Shown here in pieces: positions 17,405 to 26,207 of a stretch of DNA of 64,000 nt. Under the pieces are notes generated by a model. That model made no database searches, had not been told where the DNA came from, and saw only the letters and a list, made by a program, of their open reading frames with translations. The stretch spans positions 434,001 to 498,000 of the forward strand of contig NZ_JBDQQR010000001.1 of NCBI RefSeq assembly GCF_039888675.1, in the 5' to 3' direction. A program made the position numbers and the translations under genes. This stretch comes from Mesorhizobium sp. CAU 1732 (GTDB lineage Bacteria > Pseudomonadota > Alphaproteobacteria > Rhizobiales > Rhizobiaceae). How positions within the stretch are numbered: the first letter of the stretch is position 1; the number at the start of each line of letters is the position of its first letter.

Positions 17405-18400
17405 ATGAAGCGTTTCGTTCTCGGCCTTCTGGCCGCAACTGCGATGACCGCCACGGCGTTCGCGCAGGAAGACATCAAGCCGGGTCTCCTGTTCGATCTC
17501 GGCGGCAAGTTCGACAAATCGTTCAACGAGGCCTCGTACAACGGCGCCGAGCAGTTCAAGACCGAAACCGGCATCGAATATGTCGAGTTCGAGGTTTCGA
17601 ACGAGGCGCAGCGGGAGCAGGCGCTTCGCCGCTTTGCGGAAGACGGCCGCAATCCGATCGTGATGGCCGGCTTCTCATGGGCCTCGGCGCTCGAGATCGT
17701 CGCCGATGAATTCCCGGAGACGGAGTTCGCGATCATCGACATGGTGGTCGAGAAGCCGAACGTCCGCTCGGTCGTGTTCAAGGAGCAGGAAGGCTCCTAC
17801 CTCGTCGGCGTGATGGCGGCGATGGCCTCCCAGACGGGAACCGTCGGCTTCGTCGGCGGCATGAATGTCCCGCTGATCGGCAAGTTCGAATGCGGCTACG
17901 TCTCGGGCGTGATGGAAACCAAATCGGACGCCAAGGTCATCCGCAACTATACGGGCGATACGCCGGCTGCGTGGAACGATCCCACAAAGGGCAGTGAAAT
18001 CACCCGTTCGCAGATCGATCAGGGCGCGGACGTGATCTATCATGCTGCCGGCGGCACCGGCGTGGGCGTTCTGCAGGCTGCGGCCGACGCGGGCAAGCTC
18101 GGTATCGGTGTCGATTCCAACCAGAACGCGATGCATCCGGGCAAGGTTCTCACCTCGATGCTCAAGCGCGTCGACGTTGCGGTGTATCAGGCCTTCACCG
18201 ATGCGAAGAACGGCGAGTTTGCCGCAGGCATCAACAATCTCGGCCTCGCCGAGGACGGCGTCGGCTATGCGATGGACGAAAACAACGCGTCGCTCGTCAC
18301 CGACGAGATGAAGGCTGCCGTCGAGAAGGCCAAGGCCGACATCATCGCCGGCACGATCACCGTGCACGACTACATGACCGACAATTCCTGCCCGTACTGA
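17405..18400 (+). CDS. BMP/PnrA-family nucleoside-binding protein of an ABC transporter
   Basis: 331 residues starting MKRFVLGLLAATAMTATAFA, a Sec signal with no lipobox, so periplasmic. The mature part opens with KPGLLFDLGGKFDKSFNEAS, the hallmark of the BMP/PnrA purine-nucleoside receptor family; GVGVLQAAADAGKLGIGVDSN is the hinge region. It is probably the receptor for the ABC genes at 24.7-28.3 kb, from which it is separated by unrelated genes. The upstream 200 bases hold the direct repeat AAGGTCAAAA (17259 and 17370). Confidence 0.9.
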   Translation: MKRFVLGLLAATAMTATAFAQEDIKPGLLFDLGGKFDKSFNEASYNGAEQFKTETGIEYVEFEVSNEAQREQALRRFAEDGRNPIVMAGFSWASALEIVADEFPETEFAIIDMVVEKPNVRSVVFKEQEGSYLVGVMAAMASQTGTVGFVGGMNVPLIGKFECGYVSGVMETKSDAKVIRNYTGDTPAAWNDPTKGSEITRSQIDQGADVIYHAAGGTGVGVLQAAADAGKLGIGVDSNQNAMHPGKVLTSMLKRVDVAVYQAFTDAKNGEFAAGINNLGLAEDGVGYAMDENNASLVTDEMKAAVEKAKADIIAGTITVHDYMTDNSCPY

Positions 18401-18424
18401 GCCGGATCGTCGGATACGCATGCG

Positions 18425-18455
18425 AACCGCCGGGCCTAGCCCGGCGGTTTTCGTT
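18425..18455 (+). terminator. Rho-independent terminator after the BMP gene
   Basis: AACCGCCGGGC and GCCCGGCGGTT form a perfect 11-bp stem with a CTA loop, followed by TTCGTTT. Confidence 0.85.
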
Positions 18456-18520
18456 TGGATGAGCATGGGACGCATGGATGGGGATGGCGCTGCCCGGCTC
18501 GGATGTCTAAGGCTGGGGCT

Positions 18521-19699
18521 ATGAACACCGCGACACAGGCCGTATCGGGATCGGGCGCGCGCATCGGCGCGATCGCGGTGGTGTTGCTCGCGGGCGTGAT
18601 GACCGGCGCGCAACTGGGCAAGATCGCGCCGCTGATCCCGTGGTACCGCGAGGAGATCGGCTTCTCGCTCGTCGGTTCGGGTTGGCTGGCGGCCATTCTG
18701 GGCATCTTCATCGCGGTCGGCGCTTTGCCGGCCGGCTGGGCGATCGATCGTCTCGGGCTCGCGCGCTCCATCCTGCTGGGTTCGATCGCGCTGTTTGCGG
18801 GTGGTGTGGCCCTGGCACTGGCGACGTCGCCTGTCTTCATCTTCGGCGCGCGCCTCGTCGAGGCGGTCGGCTATCTGGCGCTCTGCGTCGCACTCCCGGC
18901 CGTGCTCAACGAGATTTCGCCGCCGAACTGGAAGGCGCCGGTTCTCGCGATCTGGAGCGGCTTCGTGCCGCTTGGCTTCGCGACGTCGGACTTCCTGGCG
19001 CTAGCGATGCTGCCGGATTTTCTGGAATCGGCCTATCTCATAACGGTCGTGCTGATCTTCGCAGGCTTCGCCGCGGCGGCACTGGTGCTCCTGCGCGGCT
19101 TCTCGCTGACATCGTCCGCCGGCGCATCCGGTGGCATCGCGCTCACGCTATCGCGCGATGTGATCCTGCTCGCCTGCGGTTTCGGCGCCTTCGTGGTCCT
19201 CTCGCTGTCGATGTTCACCTTCATGCCGGCCTATGTCGCCGGCAGCGGTTCACACTATCTCGTCTCGGCCGGAATGGTCGCCCTGTCGGTGCCGTTGGGC
19301 AATATCGCAGCCGGCATACTCGTTCGCGGCAAGGGCGCGCGGTTCATGGCGAAGCTGGGCATCTTCGGCTTCGCGGTGAGCGCCGTGACGGCGGTGCCCG
19401 CCTTCACGTTTGCAAGTCCGGTTCTTGCGACGACGAGCGCCCTCGCGCTGGCGATTTCGGGTGCGCTGGTCGCGTCGGCGCAATTCGCGGCCATACCCTT
19501 CATCACACCGCGCGGGGGCTCCGTCTCGGTCGCGATCGGCCTTGTCTGCCAGGCGGGCGGAATCGGTACCGTGATCGGGCCGCCGATTGCCGCAGCCGTC
19601 ATCGAACACGCCGGCTGGACCGGCTTCGCCTGGTTTCTCTCGGCCACCGCCGTCGCGGGCATCGCATGCATGGTGCCGCTCCTGAGGACAGACGGATGA
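18521..19699 (+). CDS. MFS transporter
   Basis: 392 residues with about twelve hydrophobic helices. The loop after helix 2 reads AGWAIDRLGLARSILLGS, the usual MFS G-x3-D-R-x-G motif. The start at 18521 lacks an obvious ribosome site; an earlier frame start at 18455 would lie just after the terminator. The cargo is unknown (cyanate/nitrite-like CynX relatives and sugar exporters both share this look). It is coupled by a 4-base overlap to the next gene. Confidence 0.82.
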   Translation: MNTATQAVSGSGARIGAIAVVLLAGVMTGAQLGKIAPLIPWYREEIGFSLVGSGWLAAILGIFIAVGALPAGWAIDRLGLARSILLGSIALFAGGVALALATSPVFIFGARLVEAVGYLALCVALPAVLNEISPPNWKAPVLAIWSGFVPLGFATSDFLALAMLPDFLESAYLITVVLIFAGFAAAALVLLRGFSLTSSAGASGGIALTLSRDVILLACGFGAFVVLSLSMFTFMPAYVAGSGSHYLVSAGMVALSVPLGNIAAGILVRGKGARFMAKLGIFGFAVSAVTAVPAFTFASPVLATTSALALAISGALVASAQFAAIPFITPRGGSVSVAIGLVCQAGGIGTVIGPPIAAAVIEHAGWTGFAWFLSATAVAGIACMVPLLRTDG

Positions 19700-20154
19700 G
19701 CACGATCATCCGCCCCGCAATCATAGCCGATATCCCCCTGATCGCGCGGCTGCGCTGGCAGGCGTTCTTCGACGGTACCGACCGCACGGAAGACGACGAT
19801 GCCGCCGATCTTCTGGCTCTACTGGCCGGTGACGGTTTCGAGGTCGCTCTGGTCGCCGAACTGGAAGGCGAAGTCGTCGGAACCTGCCTGATGGTCCGCC
19901 ACGAATTGCCGCCGGCCCATGATCTTTCGCCATGGCTGGCGGGTCTCGTCGTTGCGGCAGAGCACCGCAAACTGGGAATCGGTGCTGATCTGGTGGCGGC
20001 CATCGAGGCACATGCGATCGACCGGGGTATCGACCGCATTCATCTCTATACGGGCACGGCCGAGCCGTTCTACGAGCGACTGCGCTGGCGCGTGGCGGAG
20101 CGATCGATCGAGGACGAGGAAGAGACCGTGCTGATGGTGCGCGACCTCGCCTGA
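19696..20154 (+). CDS. GNAT-family N-acetyltransferase
   Basis: 152 residues; start overlaps the MFS stop (ATGA). N-terminus IIRPAIIADIPLIARLR and the acetyl-CoA loop LVVAAEHRKLGIGADLVAAIEAHA (about residues 77-100) identify the GNAT fold; HLYTGTAEPFYERLRWR is the usual C-terminal strand. Substrate unknown. Co-translation with the MFS gene suggests a shared job, for example export and modification of one compound. Confidence 0.85.
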   Translation: MSTIIRPAIIADIPLIARLRWQAFFDGTDRTEDDDAADLLALLAGDGFEVALVAELEGEVVGTCLMVRHELPPAHDLSPWLAGLVVAAEHRKLGIGADLVAAIEAHAIDRGIDRIHLYTGTAEPFYERLRWRVAERSIEDEEETVLMVRDLA

Positions 20155-20167
20155 TCGTCGATCGGCC

Positions 20168-20938
20168 TCAACGCGGCGGCGTGATCGCAAGTCCCTTCGC
20201 CAGGATCGGCCCGGTTGGTCGGCCGATCGGCGAGCCCGGCGCGTCTTCCAAAGTGATCTCGTAGAGCTGCTGCGCCCTCGGTGTCGGCAGGTCCGGGCCG
20301 AGGAGGGTCACTTCCGATGCACGCTGGAAGGTGCCGAGCGACACCGGTCCGACTGCCTGATCGTAGAGTGTCCAGACTTCGAGGGTTTTGCCCTGCGGCA
20401 CGTCGAAATCCACCAATGGAACGACACGCACGGCATCGTTGCCATAAGCCTCCACGAAGGCGCCCGGAACGTCATTGTCGTCGTTCAGCAACACGACGAC
20501 GATGGGCTGCGGCGCAGGCGCCGTGGATTGACCGGCCAGATAGCCGACCACCACTGCGGCCAGGACGCTCGCCGCCATTACACCGCCGCGCCAGCCGCCG
20601 AACTGGTGGGCATAGGGCCGCCGCACACGCAGGAAGCCTTTGCGGCTGGTATCGATCTGCGGGATGCCCATGGAAGCCAGCCTCTCGCGTGCGACCTCGT
20701 CGCCGGCCATCTGGGGCATGTCGGCGATGCGTGCGGCGATCGTGCCCCACATCGCTTCGGGAGCGGGCATCGGGTCGACGTTCTGGTCGAACGCGTGGAG
20801 GCGTTCGGCGAGCAGATGCACGCAATCGCGAAACTCCGCATCGACTGTCATGTCGCGCTCGGCGCGCTCGCGCTCGTGGTCGTCCATCAGGCCGAGCACG
20901 TAGTCGCCGGCCCTGGCCATGCGCTCTTCGTGGCTCAT
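20168..20938 (-). CDS. Membrane anti-sigma factor, RskA type
   Basis: 256 residues. The N-terminal part (MSHEERMARAGDYVLGLMDD, DCVHLLAERLHAFD) is a zinc-less anti-sigma domain in the cytosol. One hydrophobic helix (GVMAASVLAAVVVGYLAG) lies near residue 120, and the C-terminal RskA domain (QGKTLEVWTLYD) faces the periplasm. It overlaps the sigma gene by 4 bases, so the two are made together and this protein should hold the sigma factor inactive until a periplasmic signal. Confidence 0.88.
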   Translation of the reverse strand: MSHEERMARAGDYVLGLMDDHERERAERDMTVDAEFRDCVHLLAERLHAFDQNVDPMPAPEAMWGTIAARIADMPQMAGDEVARERLASMGIPQIDTSRKGFLRVRRPYAHQFGGWRGGVMAASVLAAVVVGYLAGQSTAPAPQPIVVVLLNDDNDVPGAFVEAYGNDAVRVVPLVDFDVPQGKTLEVWTLYDQAVGPVSLGTFQRASEVTLLGPDLPTPRAQQLYEITLEDAPGSPIGRPTGPILAKGLAITPPR

Positions 20939-21486
20939 GACATGCACTCCTGAAGCGAAATCATGCCGCGCCTGATCCAGGCTTTCACCGTCCCGACCGG
21001 GGCTTTCAACTGAGCGGCGATCTCGCCATGCGAAAAGCCGACGACATAGGCGAGCACGATCGAACGGCGTCGCGCAGGCTCCAGTTGCGACAGGCACCGC
21101 CGAAGATCACTCGCCTCGGGCAACGCGTCATAGGCACGCTGCGCATCGAGTTCGCGGTCACCGAGTTCCGTCAGCGTATCGGCTTCGTGGTATTCGATCC
21201 GCGATCCGTCGCGCATCAAGTTCAGTGCCCGGTTGCGCACCATCGTCGCGAGCCAGCCTCGCGCCGAGCCCCTGCTGCGATCGAACAGGCCGGCCTTCTG
21301 CCAGACATTGACGAATGCGTCCTGGACGACTTCCTCGGCGAGTTCGGGACGCCGAACGATCCGACGTGCGATTGCCAGGAGCCTGCCGGCCTCCAGTTTG
21401 AAGAGACCGCCAAGCGCGGAGCGTTCGCCCGCGGCGACGCGTTCCAGAAGCCTGGCGCAATCATCGTCTTGAAGTTCGACTGTCAT
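20935..21486 (-). CDS. ECF RNA polymerase sigma factor
   Basis: 183 residues with region 2 (RRIVRRPELAEEVVQDAFVN, then ARGWLATMVRNRALNLMRD) and region 4 (RRRSIVLAYVVGFSHGEIAA with TVKAWIRRGMISL). It pairs with the RskA-type anti-sigma factor. The 185-base space to the divergent DUF4394 gene probably holds its target promoters, but I could not pick a convincing -35/-10 pair. Confidence 0.92.
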   Translation of the reverse strand: MTVELQDDDCARLLERVAAGERSALGGLFKLEAGRLLAIARRIVRRPELAEEVVQDAFVNVWQKAGLFDRSRGSARGWLATMVRNRALNLMRDGSRIEYHEADTLTELGDRELDAQRAYDALPEASDLRRCLSQLEPARRRSIVLAYVVGFSHGEIAAQLKAPVGTVKAWIRRGMISLQECMS

Positions 21487-21671
21487 CCGCTGCGATTGTC
21501 CCCGATCCCGTTTTGCGCATCCACGCCTGTTCTAGATACACGCAAAACGGCGATTTCGATGCACCGCCCAAAAAAAATTGTACCCAGTGCATCCAGACGT
21601 CTCCCCCGCGGGTAGTCCAGATGAGGGCGCATTCCAGCGCGCCTCGGGACCTGATCCAGAGGAGAGTTTTC

Positions 21672-22469
21672 ATGAACACCCGTTCCAAGACCCTGACCCG
21701 TCTCGTTGCAACCGGCGTATCGCTGTTTGCCCTGTCGTCCGTGGCAATGGCCGCGCCGGCAGTCGGCCTCGTCGGCGACAAGACGCTGGTCTGGTTCGAT
21801 ACCGACGCACCCGAAGTATCCAACACGGTGGACGTCGAAGGCGTCGACAGCCTCGTCGGCATCGACGTGCGCCCCGGTGATCGCAAGCTCTACGGCGTTG
21901 CCGGTGACGGCACCATCGTCACGATCGACCTCGAGACCGGCGCCGCGACAGCCGGCGGAAAGCTGACCGAGATGCTGCCGGACGGCGTTGCAGGCATGGT
22001 CGACTTCAACCCTGTCGCCGACGCGATCCGCGTCATGGGCACCGATGGCACCAACCTGCGCATCAAGCCGGACACGGGCGAGACGACCGTCGATGGTTCG
22101 CTGAACTTCGAGGCCGGAGACGCAAACGCCGACGCGACGCCGAACGTCGTCGCCACCGCCTACATCAACTCGATCGGCAAGCCGGAAGCGACGGCCATGT
22201 ACGACATCGATGCCGGCCTCGGCGCGCTTTTGCGCCAGACCGCGCCGAATGACGGCACGCTCGCGACGATCGGCGAACTCGGCATCGAGGGTGCGGAAGC
22301 CTACGCATTCGACATCCAGGCAACCGCCGAGGGCGAGAACACCGCATGGCTCGCCGCAGCCGGTGCGCTCTATACGGTTGATCTGGAAACCGGTGCCGCG
22401 ACCAAGGTCGCAGACATCACCGGCGTTGACGGCGATCTGCGGGACATCGCTATTCTTCCTGCGATGTAA
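21672..22469 (+). CDS. Secreted DUF4394 protein
   Basis: 265 residues with a Sec signal (MNTRSKTLTRLVATGVSLFA then LSSVAMA). The body has repeated beta units such as LVGIDVRPGDRKLYGVAGDG and ATAYINSIGKPEATAMYDID, the DUF4394 pattern, likely a beta-propeller-like fold in the periplasm or outside. It is transcribed away from the ECF sigma operon and followed by a strong terminator. Similar sigma/anti-sigma/DUF4394 trios occur in other proteobacteria as I recall; function unknown. Confidence 0.85.
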   Translation: MNTRSKTLTRLVATGVSLFALSSVAMAAPAVGLVGDKTLVWFDTDAPEVSNTVDVEGVDSLVGIDVRPGDRKLYGVAGDGTIVTIDLETGAATAGGKLTEMLPDGVAGMVDFNPVADAIRVMGTDGTNLRIKPDTGETTVDGSLNFEAGDANADATPNVVATAYINSIGKPEATAMYDIDAGLGALLRQTAPNDGTLATIGELGIEGAEAYAFDIQATAEGENTAWLAAAGALYTVDLETGAATKVADITGVDGDLRDIAILPAM

Positions 22470-22493
22470 GACGCCGTCACGGGCGTGAGGGCC

Positions 22494-22533
22494 GCCGGGT
22501 GGGAGCACATGCTCCCGCCCGGCGTTCCTTTTT
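22494..22533 (+). terminator. Rho-independent terminator after the DUF4394 gene
   Basis: GCCGGGTGGGAGC and GCTCCCGCCCGGC form a 13-bp stem (one wobble) around ACAT, followed by a T-rich run (TTCCTTTTT). Confidence 0.85.
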
Positions 22534-22539
22534 CCGTCG

Positions 22540-22746
22540 TCAATAATGCGGTGGCTTGGTGATCGGCACGTCCGGCCCGGTCTGCTCCTCCAGCGCCAGG
22601 AAGCGCTGGGCGAGTACGTCCAGTTTCTTCTGCATTCGCTCGATCGTCTTCCACTGATCGGCGACCTGGTCCGAAAGCTCGACGATCGTGCGTTCCTGCT
22701 GGGCGGCGAGGATTTCGAGCTGCGTGATGCGCGGGTCGTCATTCAT
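22540..22746 (-). CDS. slyX: SlyX family protein
   Basis: 68 residues, start overlapping the thioesterase stop by 4 bases. A short coiled coil (ITQLEILAAQQERTIVELSD, WKTIERMQKKLDVLAQRFL) ends in the typical proline-rich, aromatic PITKPPHY tail of SlyX. Function of SlyX is not established. Confidence 0.9.
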   Translation of the reverse strand: MNDDPRITQLEILAAQQERTIVELSDQVADQWKTIERMQKKLDVLAQRFLALEEQTGPDVPITKPPHY

Positions 22747-23168
22747 GTCGTGATCGTCTCCAGTGCGGTGCGCAACTCCGCGGCAAGTGGCATGGGCCGC
22801 CGCGTGGCGCGGTCGACATAGACATGGACGAAAAACCCTTCCGCCGCAGCCGTCTTGTCGTGGTTGCGGAACAGGCCGACCTCGTAGCGCACCGAGGACG
22901 AGCCGAGCTTGGCGACCCGGATACCCGCCGTCACGACGTCGGGAAACGCCATCTCGCCAAAATAGCGGCACCCTGTTTCCACGACGAGGCCGATCTGTCC
23001 GCCCGCATGGATGTCCAGCACGCCGTTCTCGATCAGCCAGCCATTCACCGCCGTATCGAACAGCGAATAGTGCACCACATTGTTCATATGGCCGTACACG
23101 TCATTGTCCATCCACCGCGTGTGGATGGTGCGGAAGGCGCGGTAGTCGGAGCGGGTCTGGTTGGTCAC
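22743..23168 (-). CDS. Hot-dog acyl-CoA thioesterase (YbgC/FadM-like)
   Basis: 141 residues. The N-terminal RTIHTRWMDNDVYGHMNNVVH carries the catalytic Asp of the 4-hydroxybenzoyl-CoA thioesterase group, and GCRYFGEMAFPD follows. It should cleave acyl-CoA thioesters in the cytosol. It is co-transcribed with slyX. Confidence 0.88.
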   Translation of the reverse strand: MTNQTRSDYRAFRTIHTRWMDNDVYGHMNNVVHYSLFDTAVNGWLIENGVLDIHAGGQIGLVVETGCRYFGEMAFPDVVTAGIRVAKLGSSSVRYEVGLFRNHDKTAAAEGFFVHVYVDRATRRPMPLAAELRTALETITT

Positions 23169-23202
23169 AGGACCGCACCCTTTTCTGCTTTTGCCCTACG
23201 TT

Positions 23203-23316
23203 GCCCCCCTCTGCCCTGCCGGGCATCTTCCCCACACGGGGGGAGATTAGTCTCGTCATCGATGCAGGCCGATCTCCCCCCTCGTGGGGGAGATGCCCGG
23301 CAGGGCAGAGGGGGGC
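23203..23316. repeat. RIME-like palindromic intergenic element
   Basis: A long inverted repeat: GCCCCCCTCTGCCCTGCCGG at the left pairs with CCGGCAGGGCAGAGGGGGGC at the right, and inner arms CTTCCCCACACGGGGGGAG / CTCCCCCCTCGTGGGGGAG form further stems. This is the sequence style of rhizobial intergenic mosaic elements. It lies between convergent-facing ends of a thioesterase start and an alcohol dehydrogenase end. A 26-base fragment of it occurs at 29537. Confidence 0.8.
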
Positions 23317-23352
23317 GCTGTCCCGCCAACCTCACCGTTCGGCTCGAACTTA

Positions 23353-24528
23353 TCACCACGCCGCCCGGTAAATCGCCAGCGCGTCGGCTTCTTCGACCGA
23401 ACGCGGGTTGTTCACCAGAAGCCGTTGCTGCTTCATCGCGTCGGATGCCATTTTCGCCAGATGTTCCTCGCCGATGCCGACGTCGCGCAGGCGCTGTTGC
23501 AGTCCCACCCTTTTGGACAAATCAGCCAGTTCGTCGATGAACGCCGCACAGCGTCCCTGTGCGCCCTCTTGCGCGTCGAGGTGAGGAAACGCGTCAGCGG
23601 CGATCTCCGCATAGAGATGCGCGGCGTCGGTCATGTTGTAGCGCAGCACGTGCGGCAGGACGAGCGCGTTGGACAGGCCATGCGGGACGTGAAAGGTCCC
23701 GCCGATCGGATAGGCCAGCGCATGCACGGCTGCAACCGGCGCGTTGGCGAAGGCTTGGCCTGCCAGCATCGAGCCGAGCAGCATCGCCGAGCGGGCTTCG
23801 ATGTTTCCGCCATCGTTCACCGCCGTCTCGATGTTCGCGCCGATCAGCCGCAAAGCTTCCCGCGCCAGCATCTTCGAGAGCGGGTTGTTGTTCGCATTCT
23901 TCGACGCGTAGGCCTCGATCGCGTGTACCATCGCGTCGATGCCGGTCGCAGCCGTGATCGGCGCGGGTAGCCCGAGCGTGAGTTCCGCATCGAGGACCGC
24001 CACGTCCGGCAGGATGATCGCCGACGACACGCCGCGCTTTTCCTCCTCGCCCACGGTGATGATGGAGACGGGCGTCACTTCCGATCCAGTGCCGGCGGTC
24101 GTCGGCGCCAGCACCAGCGGCAGCCGCGGCCCCTTGGCCTGCGCCACGCCCCATGCGCCGTCGAGGTCTTCGCCGGAGCCGAGCAGAAGGGCCGCGAGCT
24201 TCGCCACATCGAGCGACGAACCGCCACCGAAGCCCACGACACCTGTGGCACCGGCTTCGCGGCCAGCCGCCACTGCCTTCATGAGGGTGCCGAGCGACGG
24301 GTCGGCCTCGACCGAATCGAAGATCGTCACCTCGACGCCTTCGCCTGTCAGCGACGCGATGGCGGGATAGCAGAGCCCGAGCCTACGCAGGCCCGGATCG
24401 GTGACGAACAGCACCGATTTGCCCAGCTTGCGGCCGACGATGACGCCAAGCCTTCGGGCCGATCCCGGCTCGAAGACGATCGACGATGTGGTGTTGAAGG
24501 TGAAGGGCGTGAACGCTTGCGGTTTCAT
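23353..24528 (-). CDS. Iron-containing alcohol dehydrogenase
   Basis: 391 residues from the ATG at 24528. NAD binding motif GVVGFGGGSSLDVAKLAALL, then LPLVLAPTTAGTGSEVTPVS, and the metal-site region HGLSNALVLPHVLRYN are all typical of family III (Fe-ADH). The expected metal ligands Asp and His are seen in these segments. Substrate unknown; members act on primary alcohols, 1,3-propanediol or maleylacetate. It stands alone on the minus strand. Confidence 0.88.
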   Translation of the reverse strand: MKPQAFTPFTFNTTSSIVFEPGSARRLGVIVGRKLGKSVLFVTDPGLRRLGLCYPAIASLTGEGVEVTIFDSVEADPSLGTLMKAVAAGREAGATGVVGFGGGSSLDVAKLAALLLGSGEDLDGAWGVAQAKGPRLPLVLAPTTAGTGSEVTPVSIITVGEEEKRGVSSAIILPDVAVLDAELTLGLPAPITAATGIDAMVHAIEAYASKNANNNPLSKMLAREALRLIGANIETAVNDGGNIEARSAMLLGSMLAGQAFANAPVAAVHALAYPIGGTFHVPHGLSNALVLPHVLRYNMTDAAHLYAEIAADAFPHLDAQEGAQGRCAAFIDELADLSKRVGLQQRLRDVGIGEEHLAKMASDAMKQQRLLVNNPRSVEEADALAIYRAAW

Positions 24529-24674
24529 GCGCGGGAAAGTGTCAATGTCCGCGCCATTTGTCGAGAGTGAAGCTGTGAGCCCCGGGAGAGGACGGGCTGG
24601 CAAGCCGTTTTCCACCATGCTACGTCTCTTGACCAACCGATAAAAACACGAATCCAGAGGGACTTGCCCGGCGT

Positions 24675-26207
24675 ATGGCAGAAGCTGCGATTGAACTTGT
24701 CGGCATCAACAAGAGCTTCGGCGTGGTTCATGCCAACCGCGACATTCATCTCGAAATCCCGCGTGGAACCATCCACGGCATAATCGGGGAGAATGGTGCC
24801 GGCAAGTCGACATTGATGTCGATCCTGTACGGCTTCTACCAGGCCGATTCCGGCGAAATCCGCGTTGGCGGCAAGCCGGCCGTGATCAACACGCCCAACG
24901 ACGCCATCGCAGCCGGTATCGGCATGGTGCATCAGCATTTCATGCTGGTTCAGAACTTCACAGTGCTGGAAAACATCATTCTCGGCGCCGAAGGCGAGGC
25001 GCTTCTGAAGAAGGCGATCGCCAAGGCGCGTTCGGAACTGATCCGGCTGGAGAAGGAATACGGCCTCGAGGTCAATCCCGCCTCGATCATCGAGGAACTG
25101 CCGGTCGGGCTGCAGCAGCGCGTCGAAATCCTGAAGGCGCTCTATCGCGGCGCGGAAATCCTGATCCTCGACGAGCCGACCGGCGTGCTGACGCCGCCCG
25201 AGGCCGACCATCTGTTCCGCATCCTCGCCCAGCTCAAGGACGAGGGCAAAACGGTGGTCCTGATCACCCACAAGCTGCGCGAGATCATGGCGATCACAGA
25301 CAATGTCTCCGTCATGCGGCAGGGCGAGATGGTCGCGACGCGCAAGACCTCCGAGACCACTGTGGAGGAACTGGCCGAACTCATGGTCGGTCGCCGTGTC
25401 CTCCTGCGGGTGCAGAAGGAAGAGGGCAGACCGGGTGACGTAAAACTGTCGGTCAGGAACCTGACGGTGAAGGATTCGCGCGGCGTCACCATGGTCGACA
25501 ACGTTTCCTTCGACATCCGCGCAGGCGAGATCGTCGGCATCGCCGGCGTCGCCGGCAACGGCCAGTCCGAACTGCTGGAGACCATCGCCGGCATCCGCCG
25601 CGCGGAATCCGGCACCGTTATGCTCGACGGCAAGCCGATCGACGTTACCGGCACGGCCGATCCCGGCGAACTGCGCGATCGCGGCCTGGCGCATGTGCCC
25701 GAGGACCGGCACTATGTCGGCCTCGTCCTGCCGTTCGAGGAATACGAGAACTCGATCCTCGGCTATCACGATCACGCGCAATATCTCAAAGGCCCGTTCC
25801 TCGATATCGAGGCGATCCGCGCCGATGCGCGCGACAAGATTTCGAAATACGACATCCGCCCCGGCAACGAGCGGCTCAAGACCGCCAATTTCTCCGGCGG
25901 CAACCAGCAGAAGATCGTGCTGGCGCGCGAGATGGAGAAGGACCCCGGCGTCCTGATCGTCGGCCAGCCGACGCGCGGCGTCGATGTCGGCGCGATCGAG
26001 TTCATCCACAAGCGCCTGATTGCGATGCGCGACGCCCAAAAGGCGGTGCTGCTGATCTCCGTCGAGCTCGACGAAATCCGCTCGCTCTCCGACCGCATCA
26101 TCGTGATGTTCGACGGCCGTATCGTCGGCGAACGCGACAGCGACGCGAGCGAAGGGGAGCTGGGACTGCTCATGGCCGGTGTCGAACGGCAGGAGGCCGC
26201 GGAATGA
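24675..26207 (+). CDS. Nucleoside ABC transporter ATPase (two fused ATP-binding domains)
   Basis: 510 residues. First domain: Walker A GENGAGKSTLMSILYG, signature LPVGLQQRVEILKAL, Walker B ILILDEPTGVLTP. Second domain: degenerate Walker A GVAGNGQSELLETIAG and signature FSGGNQQKIVLAREM. This is the sugar/nucleoside importer type (NupO/RbsA-like). It is coupled to two permeases and to salvage enzymes, so nucleosides are the likely cargo. ATGA overlap with the next gene. Confidence 0.93.
   Translation: MAEAAIELVGINKSFGVVHANRDIHLEIPRGTIHGIIGENGAGKSTLMSILYGFYQADSGEIRVGGKPAVINTPNDAIAAGIGMVHQHFMLVQNFTVLENIILGAEGEALLKKAIAKARSELIRLEKEYGLEVNPASIIEELPVGLQQRVEILKALYRGAEILILDEPTGVLTPPEADHLFRILAQLKDEGKTVVLITHKLREIMAITDNVSVMRQGEMVATRKTSETTVEELAELMVGRRVLLRVQKEEGRPGDVKLSVRNLTVKDSRGVTMVDNVSFDIRAGEIVGIAGVAGNGQSELLETIAGIRRAESGTVMLDGKPIDVTGTADPGELRDRGLAHVPEDRHYVGLVLPFEEYENSILGYHDHAQYLKGPFLDIEAIRADARDKISKYDIRPGNERLKTANFSGGNQQKIVLAREMEKDPGVLIVGQPTRGVDVGAIEFIHKRLIAMRDAQKAVLLISVELDEIRSLSDRIIVMFDGRIVGERDSDASEGELGLLMAGVERQEAAE

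Noticed and set aside
23203..23316. CRISPR repeat or insertion-sequence end
   Set aside because: A single palindrome with no spacer array and no transposase; its sequence fits an intergenic mosaic element.
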